NCBI GenBank assembly: GCA_031423015.1
Contig: JANPER010000058.1
Location: 1-53,304, forward strand
Direction of reading: 5' to 3'
Length of the DNA stretch: 53,304 bases
DNA from: DATGPD01 sp031423015
GTDB taxonomy: Bacteria; Planctomycetota; UBA1135; UBA2386
The notes under the pieces are model-generated. The model made no database searches. It saw only the letters and a list, made by a program, of their open reading frames with translations, and had not been told where the DNA came from. The position numbers and the translations under genes were made by a program. Positions 43,617-51,305 of the stretch are shown in pieces (position 1 is the stretch's first letter; every line of letters begins with the position of its first letter).

Positions 43617-44513
43617 TCACCGGTCCGCGTTCACGCGCGAGTGCGGCCTGCTCTGCGGCGCGTCGGGGAGCCCGCGTAGGAAGATCACCTCGGGCTTGTG
43701 GTTCACGTATGCCTCGAACACGAACTCGGACCAGTAGCGTTCGTCGAGCCCGTGTTTCATGAGCTGGTGGTACGCGGCCTTCTGGTCGGCGCCCCCGATC
43801 TTGGGCAGCGTCCGGACGATGTACTTGCGCCACGCGGCCACATCCGGCGCGATGATCAAGTAGGGCGTCGTGATGACGACATGCTCGCTGATCGCCGGGC
43901 TCGGCTGTGGCAGCACACGTGCCAGCAACAGCTCACCGACCACACCCTCGTGCCCTGCCGGGCATAGGCACACGCGCGTCTCGTCCGTCACCAGCTCGCG
44001 GAGCTGGATCCGGCCCTCGGCGGTTCCCTCGTGGACGTGCAAGCCGAGCCGCGACTGGACGAGCTTCGCCAGGATCCCGACGAACAGCGTGTCCATGCCC
44101 TGCGACCGAGCGACAGCGAGCAAGATCGACCCGAGCGTCTCTCGCTTCACGCCTACGCTCAGGTCCCAAAGCGCCCACGACCAGAAATAGGACTTCGTCA
44201 GTGGGCTCATCGGCGGCCCGCTCGGCATGTACTCGTCCTCGGCCTTGGCGATGCGGTCCATGAACGGACGCAGCTCAGGCATCTCCTGGATCGTCTCGAC
44301 GAGCCCGAGCGCCCAGTTCGTCACGTAGGTGTACGCGGCGAAGGCGGGCGACACGGCGCTGACATCGGCGGGCGGGACGGCCTCGCGGAAGATCCGCTCC
44401 ATCTCGTCGCGGCCATGGCGATGGGCGGCGAGATCGATGACCTTCTCCTTCTTCTGCTTCGTGACCAGGCGAAGGATCTTGGTGGCGATCGGACCGGCCT
44501 GCGTCGGCATCAT
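43617..44513 (-). CDS. conserved protein of unknown function, coupled to a SEC-C gene
   Basis: About 298 residues from the first ATG at 44513 (a second ATG at 44510). It contains MERIFREAVPPADVSAVSPA, FFWSW-like SYFWSWALWDLSV, CLCPAGHEGVVGELLLARVL and KYIVRTLPKIGGADQKAAYH, ending near VFEAYVNHKPEVIFLRGLPD. I recognise no domain. It overlaps the SEC-C gene stop (ATGA), so the two are translated together and probably work together. Confidence 0.65.
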   Translation of the reverse strand: MMPTQAGPIATKILRLVTKQKKEKVIDLAAHRHGRDEMERIFREAVPPADVSAVSPAFAAYTYVTNWALGLVETIQEMPELRPFMDRIAKAEDEYMPSGPPMSPLTKSYFWSWALWDLSVGVKRETLGSILLAVARSQGMDTLFVGILAKLVQSRLGLHVHEGTAEGRIQLRELVTDETRVCLCPAGHEGVVGELLLARVLPQPSPAISEHVVITTPYLIIAPDVAAWRKYIVRTLPKIGGADQKAAYHQLMKHGLDERYWSEFVFEAYVNHKPEVIFLRGLPDAPQSRPHSRVNADR

Positions 44514-45439
44514 GAGCGGGCATCTCCGTGGCTGATTGCACCGCCCTCGTCGGCGGCGAGGTGGCACTTCTTGTACTTCTTCGAGCTGCCGCACCGGCAC
44601 GGGTCGTTGCGGCCAGGACGATCACGACGGCTAACCGGCAGCGGCGAGAGAGGCACGACGCGGATCGGTTCGAGGGGCCTGACGTCGCGGCGCTGCGCCT
44701 CGAGAAGCGCGTTCATCTTGCGCTGGAACACCTCGGCCGGCTCGCGCCCGCGCCGGCACTTGAGCTGTTGCTCGGAGGTCAGCGTGCCGCCCAAGTCCTC
44801 GATGGCGGCGCGCAGCTCAATCAGGGCATGGTTGGCGAACGGGCGCTCGCTCTCGACGATCACGTATTGGTCGAGGGCTTCGAGCAGGTGCGGGACGGCG
44901 CGCTCGTCGCCGTAGATCGCCAGGTTGCCCGCCCTCGACGGGTCAGCCTGTAGCTGGTCGATCAGGATCTCGAAGACCCGGTCGTCCTGCACTCCGACTT
45001 CAGCGAGAACGGCGCAGACATCGTATCGGACGTCGTCGCGCTCGTCCTCCGCGTACGCGCGCAGCGCCGGTTCGACCACCGGCGCGCCGATCTCCGGCAA
45101 CGACTGGATGATCTGGTCGTGCAGGATGTCGTTCCAGTTGGTCGCCGCGAGCCGGCGCAGCAAGGGCTCGACGGCGTCGGCGGGCTTCAGCTCGCCGAGA
45201 AGCCGGGCGGCGTTGGTGGGGGCCCAGCCGTTGCCGGGCGATTCCAAGAGCGCGAGGTTCTCGTCCTCCAGGATCTCCAGGAGCGCAGGCACGGCGGCGG
45301 AGCCGAGCACGATGATCTCGCGGTGGAGATCATCGGGCACGCACTCATCGGCATGGATGAGCCGCCGGACGATGCGTCGAGCTTGTTCGTGATCGACACC
45401 TGACTGGCCGCTGGTCTCGCTGGCCTTGCTCTCGGACAC
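44510..45439 (-). CDS. HEAT-repeat protein with C-terminal SEC-C zinc motif
   Basis: 309 residues. Helical repeats of HEAT type (VPALLEILEDENLALLES, AARLLGELKPADAVEPLLRR, AVPHLLEALDQY), then the SEC-C motif GRNDPCRCGSSKKYKKCH near residue 280, a zinc knuckle first seen at the SecA C-terminus and found in many unrelated proteins. It is the first gene of a two-gene unit with the unknown protein downstream. The HEAT and SEC-C combination suggests a protein- or RNA-binding adaptor; no catalytic site seen. Confidence 0.8.
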   Translation of the reverse strand: MSESKASETSGQSGVDHEQARRIVRRLIHADECVPDDLHREIIVLGSAAVPALLEILEDENLALLESPGNGWAPTNAARLLGELKPADAVEPLLRRLAATNWNDILHDQIIQSLPEIGAPVVEPALRAYAEDERDDVRYDVCAVLAEVGVQDDRVFEILIDQLQADPSRAGNLAIYGDERAVPHLLEALDQYVIVESERPFANHALIELRAAIEDLGGTLTSEQQLKCRRGREPAEVFQRKMNALLEAQRRDVRPLEPIRVVPLSPLPVSRRDRPGRNDPCRCGSSKKYKKCHLAADEGGAISHGDARS

Positions 45440-45477
45440 GGTTCACCTCCAACTCGCTAACACTACACGCGGGTCTG

Positions 45478-45688
45478 CCGGTCGTCCACGACCTGGTCAA
45501 GAACTCTGCGGTCGACAGCACCCGAACCCCGTGGCGACTGAGACTCGCAAAGTGCCTGACGTTCTCGGTGACCACATTCGTGAACACAATGGCGAGCCGA
45601 CCCTCTCGCCGGGGTCGAGCTGCAGCGACGCCTCGACGAACAGCAGTTGCTCGCCGTGGCGCATGCTGATGTTGGTGAGGGCGATCAT
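45478..45688 (-). pseudogene. ABC-F ATPase start joined to a PIN-toxin end
   Basis: From the ATG at 45688 the first 31 residues (MIALTNISMRHGEQLLFVEA, LQLDPGERVG) are the N-terminus of an ABC-F ATPase, cut just before Walker A. After about 45597 a different frame reads TENVRHFASLSRHGVRVL and STAEFL, the C-terminus of a PIN toxin very similar to the intact toxin at 48158-48625. Neither half can work. Confidence 0.75.
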
Positions 45689-45736
45689 CGCGGGCGGGGA
45701 AGGGTAGCAAGCGCGGGCGCGATCGGGCGAGGAGAT

Positions 45737-46640
45737 ATGGTTGGGCACCAGCCGACCGAGTCCAAGGGGACCGCGCGCAGCGATCTGATCTGCGATGGGC
45801 TGTGGCTCAGTTCGTCGTTCGTCTGCGAGCAGGCGGGCAAGCCGACGCCCGGCGTGTGGCTCCTCGGCTACGACCCGTACAAGAAGGCCTACAAGGGCAT
45901 CTGCGTCGGCAGTGAGGATCCATCTCCGAGCACCATGGACGCGCGCTACGACGAGAAGACCAAGACCTGGGAGTTCACCGGCTCGGGTCCCATGGGTGCG
46001 TTCAAGAGCACGGCGACGATCAAGGACCAAGACAACATCGTCGAGACCGTCACCTGCACCGAGGGCACCAAGGTAACGAAGGTGGAGATCACCCACAAGC
46101 GCGCGAAGTCGGCGGTGGCGGCGATGGACGCTGGCGCGACGGTGGCCAAGGCACCGACCAAGGAACACGAAGAGCTGCTCAAGACCGTCGGCGAGTGGGA
46201 CGCGGTGATGAAGATGTCACCCGAGCCGGGCGCCCCCGCCATGGAGTTGCCGGGCACCGAGCGGGTCGTGCCCATCCGCAACGGTCGCTACGTCTGGAGC
46301 GACTTCAAGATGCAGTGGCAGGGCAAGCCCTTCGAGGGCCATGCGCTCTGTGGCTACGACACCGCGCAGAAGAAGTACGTGACGTATTGGTTCGAGTCGA
46401 CGAGCCCGACGGTTGCCGAGTCGTCGGGGATCTGCGACTCCCACAAGAAGGCGATGACGATGACCGGCACCTCGCGCGATATGAACGGCAAGCCCGTCAC
46501 CACGCGGGAAGTCACGACGTGGAAGGACGACAACACCCGCTTGATGCAGATGGAGAGCAAAGGCGAGAAGACGGAGAGCTTCGAGATCACCTTCAAGGTC
46601 ACGACGGCCCGAACAGCAGGCGCTGCTGCGGACGTGCGGG
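45737..46640 (+). pseudogene. DUF1579 protein, truncated at both ends
   Basis: Two DUF1579 repeats. The first starts in mid-domain (ESKGTARSDLICDGLWLSSS), so its beginning and any signal peptide are lost. The second is nearly complete (EHEELLKTVGEWDAVMKMSP, CGYDTAQKKYVTYWFEST, MTMTGTSRDMNGKPVTTREV, ending near FEITFKVTTA). The frame then runs on through unrelated sequence to 46843. An ATG at 45737 with gaggaga just upstream could still allow expression. DUF1579 proteins are exported and of unknown role. Confidence 0.65.
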
Positions 46641-46737
46641 CCGCTCGTGCCGATCACGCTGCGTCCGTTCGCCTTCGGTCGCGCCACGTACTACGACGAC
46701 AGCCCGAGATGCATGATCGAGAACCACCACGCCGGCG

Positions 46738-47628
46738 TCAGCGCAGCCCGCCGCGTTCCCAGACGAAGTCGCGCCCGCGCATCTTGCCGTCCTTCTCGCC
46801 CTCGATGCGCGCGTGCAGCTTGCCGTCATCCGCGAGCCAGTAGATCACGCGCGTCGGAAAGTCGTGCGCGGGGTTCTCGAACACCACCTTGTGCTCACTG
46901 CTCTTGGCGGGGTTGAGCAGGAACGCGGTCGCGGCTTGGCCAGCAGGTGTGGCGGTGTAGATGACGCCATCCTTGCCGACCTCGATGCGCAGGCTCTCGA
47001 AGAACGTCGCCTTGCCAGCCTTCACGGTGCGGGCCATGCCGACCATCAGGCCGCCGTTCGGCGCCGTCCAGTGCTCTTCTTCCCGGCTGTCGCCACTCTC
47101 GCGCACCCACGAGCCCGCCAGGAACGCCACCTGCGCAAGCCCTGCGTGCGTCGGCGGCGCCTTCTGCAACGACTCGAACAGTTGCAGCGTGTTGCCGTCG
47201 ACGTCTTGGAACGTCATCAGCTTCACCCAGTCGGGATACACGCTGACCGGTTGCGTGACGACGCGCTTGGCCTCGAGCGACACCTCCGCGGCGGCGAGGT
47301 CGGTGACGCCGAAGGTCAGTACGACGCCGGGCACCACGCTCGGCTGCGGCTGCCGCGCCAGGCCGAGCATCACATCACCCGTCGCGGTATGCACCTCGGC
47401 GAAGCCGATCTGGTCGTTCTTCCACGCCAGCTTGAAGCCCAAGGTGTCGTGATACCAAGCGATCGCGGCATCGAGGTCCTTCACCTGCAAGACGCAGGTG
47501 ATGCTGCCCTCGAGCGCGGGGTGCGTGGCAGCCGCCGGCGTCACGGCGCTCGCAGGTTTGGGGGTGGAGACGTCTTGGCCGGCAACGGCGACGACCACGA
47601 GCAGTGACAGGAAGGCAGGAAGGCGCAT
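46738..47628 (-). CDS. secreted VOC (glyoxalase-like) protein with C-terminal DUF6265-like domain
   Basis: 296 residues. Signal peptide MRLPAFLSLLVVVAVAGQ. The VOC domain at about 42-150 has ITCVLQVKDLDAAIAWYHDT, TLGFKL and MTFQDVDGNTLQLFES. The C-terminal domain (AGSWVRESGDSREEEHWTAP, YTATPAGQAATAFLL, ENPAHDFPTRVIYWL) matches the DUF6265-like lipocalin-type module. The VOC part may bind metal or a small molecule; no activity can be named. Start at 47628. A fragment of its 3' end recurs at 50229-50296. Confidence 0.8.
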   Translation of the reverse strand: MRLPAFLSLLVVVAVAGQDVSTPKPASAVTPAAATHPALEGSITCVLQVKDLDAAIAWYHDTLGFKLAWKNDQIGFAEVHTATGDVMLGLARQPQPSVVPGVVLTFGVTDLAAAEVSLEAKRVVTQPVSVYPDWVKLMTFQDVDGNTLQLFESLQKAPPTHAGLAQVAFLAGSWVRESGDSREEEHWTAPNGGLMVGMARTVKAGKATFFESLRIEVGKDGVIYTATPAGQAATAFLLNPAKSSEHKVVFENPAHDFPTRVIYWLADDGKLHARIEGEKDGKMRGRDFVWERGGLR

Positions 47629-47912
47629 TGGTTCTCTTGCTGGACAGAAGGCCTGGTTGCGGGCAGCGGTGGTCGCTGGTGACAACCGATCGTCGAGACG
47701 TTCGGCGTTCCCGGCTTTCTACATCAATCCGGCGTGTCTGGCAGCCGTGCGGCGCAAGGACGTGGTCAACGCCTATCGCGGCCTTGGGCCGCAGAAAAGG
47801 GCCGCGAAGTGTTGCGTGGCGCGGGAGATAGCAGGCGCTGCGAAGGGAGCAGGCTCCGAGATCATCTTGGTCGGAGGTCGGCACATGCCATCGTGTCTGG
47901 TATCGTTCTGCC

Positions 47913-48176
47913 ATGAAAGCAACCATCGACAAGGCAGGTCGTGTGGTCATCCCGGCGGCGATCCGAGCGAAGGCCGGCTTCACCCCCGGAATGCGGCTCG
48001 AGATCCTCGTCGACGACTTGTCCGTGCGGCTGTTTCGCCCGGTTCGTGGCCCGGTCATCGAGCGGCGCGGAAATCGCTTGGTCGCTCGGCCCAGCGTGCC
48101 TGACAAGGAACGTCCGGCGATCGATGTCGCGCAGCGCATCGAGGAAGAGAGAGACCGATGGCCCCTCGTGAAATAG
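47913..48176 (+). CDS. AbrB-type antitoxin (VapB-like)
   Basis: 87 residues. AbrB fold MKATIDKAGRVVIPAAIRAK, then AGFTPGMRLEILVDD. The C-terminal tail (DVAQRIEEERDRWPLVK) would wrap the toxin. It overlaps the toxin start by 19 bases. Confidence 0.88.
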   Translation: MKATIDKAGRVVIPAAIRAKAGFTPGMRLEILVDDLSVRLFRPVRGPVIERRGNRLVARPSVPDKERPAIDVAQRIEEERDRWPLVK

Positions 48177-48625
48177 TCTTCTTCGACACCAGCGTCCTGC
48201 TTGCTGGGCTCGTCGACTTGGGCTCAGTCAGTGAAGCGGCGCAGGGCGTCATGACCGCCGTCGCGGAGCGGCGCGTTCGGCAACCTCGCACGGCATGGCA
48301 CTGTTGCCTCGAGTTCTACTCCGTGGCAACCCGCTTGCCGCCGGAGTATCGCCTGAAGCCCACGGACGCGATCCTGTTGTTGGATCATGAAGTTCTGTCT
48401 CGGTTCGTCATCGAGGATCTGCCGCTCAGTGCGCGCAAGGAGTTCCTCAGCGAGATCGCCGCCAGCGGGATCGCCGGCGGCCGCGTCTACGACTGTCACA
48501 TCGCTGAGATCGGGCGACGTGCGGGAGCGCGCGTCGTGGTCACCGAGAACGTCAGGCACTTCGCGAGTCTCGGCCGACACGGTGTTCGGGTGTTGTCGGC
48601 GGCAGAGTTCTTGACCACGATCTGA
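48158..48625 (+). CDS. PIN-domain toxin (VapC-like)
   Basis: 155 residues. PIN fold with FFDTSVLLAGL (catalytic Asp), LEFYSVATRL (Glu), GRVYDCHIAEIGRRA (Asp) and VVVTENVRHF near the C-terminus. Probable tRNA- or rRNA-cleaving endonuclease neutralised by the overlapping upstream antitoxin. Its C-terminal 30 residues are nearly repeated in the fragment at 45478-45597. Confidence 0.88.
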   Translation: MAPREIVFFDTSVLLAGLVDLGSVSEAAQGVMTAVAERRVRQPRTAWHCCLEFYSVATRLPPEYRLKPTDAILLLDHEVLSRFVIEDLPLSARKEFLSEIAASGIAGGRVYDCHIAEIGRRAGARVVVTENVRHFASLGRHGVRVLSAAEFLTTI

Positions 48626-48677
48626 TGTCTGGTCTTGACGGGTCGTGGTGTCGATCCCGCTCTAGCGTTCCGGCGTG

Positions 48678-48960
48678 ATGAAGCCCATGCCGCGCGTGTT
48701 CATCAACTACCGCAGCGACGACACCAAGGCGACGGCCCGGGCGTTTGGTGGATGATATCGAGCGCGCCCTTGCGCCGCGGCAGGTGTTCTTCGATCAAGA
48801 AGGGATCGAGGGCGGTCAGGACTGGGCGAAGCGGATCGCGCACGAAGTGCGTACCGTCGACGTGGTGCTGGCACTGATCGGCACGCAATGGCTGAAGGTG
48901 CTCAAGATCGGCGTCCTACACTGGGTGCTGAGCGAGCTCGGCCAAGGGCCTCCCCGTGCC
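48678..48960 (+). pseudogene. TIR-domain protein fragment with frameshift
   Basis: MKPMPRVFINYRSDDTKATA is the start of a bacterial TIR domain. After ARA one extra T (gcgtttggtgg) shifts the frame. The next frame continues VDDIERALAPRQVFFDQEGI, then DWAKRIAHEV and VLALIGTQWLKVL, the rest of the TIR core. The domain breaks off after about 110 residues. Possibly an old defence or effector gene. Confidence 0.65.
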
Positions 48961-49012
48961 GAGTTCTTCGCCAACGCCGGTCGGCCGATCATCGAGGGTG
49001 TGCCAACAGGTT

Positions 49013-49115
49013 TGCTGTGGAAGAGGGTTCCCCGCGGGGTTTCAAGATGGGGTCGCCGAGCAGTGAGGCCGAACGCTTGCCCCGCGAGGGGCAGTCTGTT
49101 GGTGATGCCGAATGA
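49013..49115 (+). pseudogene. formylglycine-generating-enzyme-like fragment
   Basis: The frame FAVEEGSPRGFKMGSPSSEA followed by ERLPREGQ resembles the N-terminal part of FGE/sulfatase-modifying domains (F-x-MGS, then E-x-x-R and EGP). Nothing of the rest follows. Confidence 0.45.
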
Positions 49116-49129
49116 TCCAACCCTGGTCG

Positions 49130-49215
49130 GCTCGCGTCGCGTTGCGCTTCTTCAGCGACGCTTCCAGGCGAGCAAAGATCGCCTTGGGGTCGTCGGGGCG
49201 CAGATCGAACGTCGC
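49130..49215 (-). pseudogene. short copy of the murB fragment at about 50565-50650
   Basis: gcgtcgcgttgcgcttctt, cttccag(g/a)cgagc and aagatcgccttggggtcgtc match 50565-50650 with a few mismatches, same orientation. Only about 85 bases are duplicated. Confidence 0.7.
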
Positions 49216-49522
49216 ACGCTTCCCGCGGGCCGAGTTCCTGCGCCGCAGCTACCAGGAGCGCACCGTCGAGACGCATAGATAATAGGTATGGGCGCGGGGC
49301 ATGTCGGCACTTGCTCCACGGCGAACCGCCCGATCAACCGATGGTCACGCCAGCATCTGCAGCTCGCACAGCCGCTGGTACGTCCCGAAGGTCAGGCGGC
49401 CGGCGTACGGGCGCGCCAGCGAAGTGAGCCAGGTCAACGCGTGCAAGGGTGCGGTCGTGGGCGGCGCCGGGGTCATCCACGCAGACGATCGCAGGCGAGG
49501 GTGCGCGGCGCAACGGCTGCGC

Positions 49523-50175
49523 ATGACGCACCGAGTACGCGTGTTCCTGCGCTCAGACCGCGACGCCGACCGTCAGCGGCGCGCAGGAGCTACGCTCCTG
49601 GCAAAGGCCGCCGACCCGGACTCCGCGTCCCTCACGATCCTGCTCAATGCGGCGATCGACAGCCGCAACAGCCAACTCATCGTCTCGGGCGACCGCGCGA
49701 CCGATCTGCGCGCTGGCGCCGTAATCATCGAACCGACGCCGGCCATCGTCGGCCAAGGCGGTTCGCTGAGCATCGATCCGAGTGTGCGCCTCGTGCCCTT
49801 CTCGGGCGCCTCGTCCATCGCTGGCACGATCGCGGTGACCACAACCTGGCTGCCGTCCTTGACCGCGCAGGGAGCCGCCCCGGGTCAGGTGGTGCACGCC
49901 GACCTGTTCGCGCCGGCGGGCGACATCGCCGCTGTCTTCACCAGCGTCGCGGCGCCACCGGTCAACATCGGCTTTGGCGTCGGCGTGTGGTTGGACCCGG
50001 CTACGGTGTTCCTCACCGGCATCGGTGTGGTCGACGCGACCGGTCACTATCGCAGAGTCTGCAACTGCCCGCAAACCCCGCGCTCGCGCTCGCGCCGTGG
50101 AGTTTGCAGGCCATCAGCGGCAGCTCGAACGGTGGCTTCAAGGTGAGCAATCCGGTCACCTACTCACTGGACTGA
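49523..50175 (+). pseudogene. planctomycete-type secreted protein end, frameshifted
   Basis: The frame from about 49587 (ATLLAKAADPDSASLTILLN, then VGQGGSLSIDPSVRLVPFSG and FGVGVWLDPATVFLTGIGVV) has the beta-rich composition of planctomycete surface proteins. Near 50055 a one-base shift moves it to a frame reading QSLQLPANPALALAPWSLQA and ending TYSLD at 50175. The N-terminus is missing; sequence before about 49560 is unrelated. Function unknown. Confidence 0.5.
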
Positions 50176-50228
50176 GGTAGCGCCGGGCACGAGCCACCAA
50201 CGAGCCGCTGACCTGCATCGTGACCTGC

Positions 50229-50296
50229 GGCGTCAGCGCAGCCCGCTGGGCTCCCACACCAAGTCGCGCGGGCGCACTTGCCGTCTTGCATGCGCG
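50229..50296 (-). pseudogene. fragment of the VOC/DUF6265 gene 3' end
   Basis: gcgtcagcgcagcccgc and aagtcgcgcgggcgca resemble 46736-46795, the last codons of the VOC protein gene (KDGKMRGRDFVWERGGLR). A diverged short copy, same strand. Confidence 0.6.
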
Positions 50297-50312
50297 ACAC
50301 CTCCGCGGCGGC

Positions 50313-50854
50313 TCAGGCCCACGTCTTGACCTCGGGCACCAGCTCCACGCCGCTGTGCTCCCGCACCCGCAGCTGCACCTGCTCGATCAGCCGGAGGAAC
50401 TCGTAGCTTGTGCCACCCCCTCGTTGACGAAGTAGTTGGCGTGCTTGGCCGACACCGAGATCTGGCCGACGCGCATCAGCTTGCAGCCGGCATCGTCGAT
50501 CAGCTTGGCGACAGCAGCGCCCGCCGGGTTCTGAAACACGCAACCCACGCTCTTCTCGGTCACGGGCTGCGTCGCGTTGCGCTTCTTGAGAGATGCTTCC
50601 AGACGAGCGAAGATCGCCTTGGGGTCGTCGGGGCGCAGCTCGAAGGTCGCGTGCAAGGCGATCGCGCCGGCCAAACCGCCATCGCGATAGCGCGGTTGCA
50701 GCCGCGCCTTGCCCCACACCTCCACCTCGCCCGCCGGATTGATGACCAGCAGCGACACCAGGTGATCGAAGGTCTCGCCGTCGCGCGTGCCCGCGTTCAT
50801 CGCCACCGCGCCGCCGACCACCGCAGGAATGCCAGTCACCGTCGAGTGCGTCAT
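50313..50854 (-). pseudogene. UDP-N-acetylmuramate dehydrogenase (MurB) C-terminal part, frameshifted
   Basis: TGIPAVVGGAVAMNAGTRDG, then FELRPDDPKAIFARLEASLK, VGCVFQNPAGAAVAKLIDDA and SVSAKHANYFVNEG are MurB sequence. A G lost from the run at about 50425 shifts the frame; the other frame continues GTSYEFLRLIEQVQLRVREH and ends EVKTWA at 50313. The N-terminal FAD-binding part (about 100 residues) is replaced by a DUF1549 fragment. Inactive; a functional murB must lie elsewhere because the enzyme is needed for peptidoglycan, if this lineage makes it. Confidence 0.8.
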
Positions 50855-51137
50855 CGCGAAGGTAGGCCGCGACGGCGTCGGGTGTGGGCGGCAGGCCGGT
50901 GAGGTCGTAGGGGACGCGGCGGATCAGCTCCCGTCGAGTCGCCGGCGGTGACGTTGTGATCCCCGCCGCACGGAGGCGTGCCTCGACGAACGCGTCGATC
51001 GCGTTGACGCAGCGCGCCGAGCCGGCGGGAACCGCGGGCGTGGCGATCGGCCGCAACGACCAGTGCGGCGCGGCGCGCGGCTTGAGCGTTGGCGTCTGCG
51101 CCGACAACGCCGTCCTGACCAGCAGGAGCACAGGCAT
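50855..51137 (-). pseudogene. DUF1549 (PSCyt1-type) protein, N-terminal fragment
   Basis: From the ATG at 51137: short signal-like start (MPVLLLVRTALSAQT), then HWSLRPIATPAVPAGSARCV, NAIDAFVEARLRAAGITTSP and RRELIRRVPYDLTGLPPTPD, hallmarks of planctomycete DUF1549 proteins, usually found with DUF1553. It breaks off at AAYLRDDA, joined in frame context to murB. Confidence 0.8.
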
Positions 51138-51254
51138 TCTGGCGAAGGTGGGAGGCACCACGTCCCAGCATCATGGTGGTCCGGCGGAGCCGAGCAAGGT
51201 GCTGCCGCCGACCGCGGTGCCTGGTGATCTCGATTGCTGTGAACCATGGCTGCG

Positions 51255-51302
51255 GCGTCACAATTATGCCGAGAAACATAATGGTATGACGCATAATGTT
51301 CC
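51255..51302 (+). promoter_or_regulatory. AT-rich promoter/operator before the ATPase gene
   Basis: An AT-rich pocket in GC-rich surroundings with repeated ATTATG/CATAAT words: attatgc near 51263 and gcataat near 51290 form an inverted repeat, with another cataat between. Likely promoter with an operator. The site lies directly before the start at 51303/51306. Confidence 0.45.
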
Positions 51303-51305
51303 GTG

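Noticed and set aside
46641..46737. Reading frame with LRPFAFGRATYYDDSPR as a further gene fragment
   Set aside because: It looks protein-like but I cannot assign it to a family or find its ends, so it is not called.
49334..49531. Leftward frame near 49.4 kb as part of a transposase or recombinase
   Set aside because: Only a weak impression of protein-like sequence; no catalytic motif or boundary supports it.
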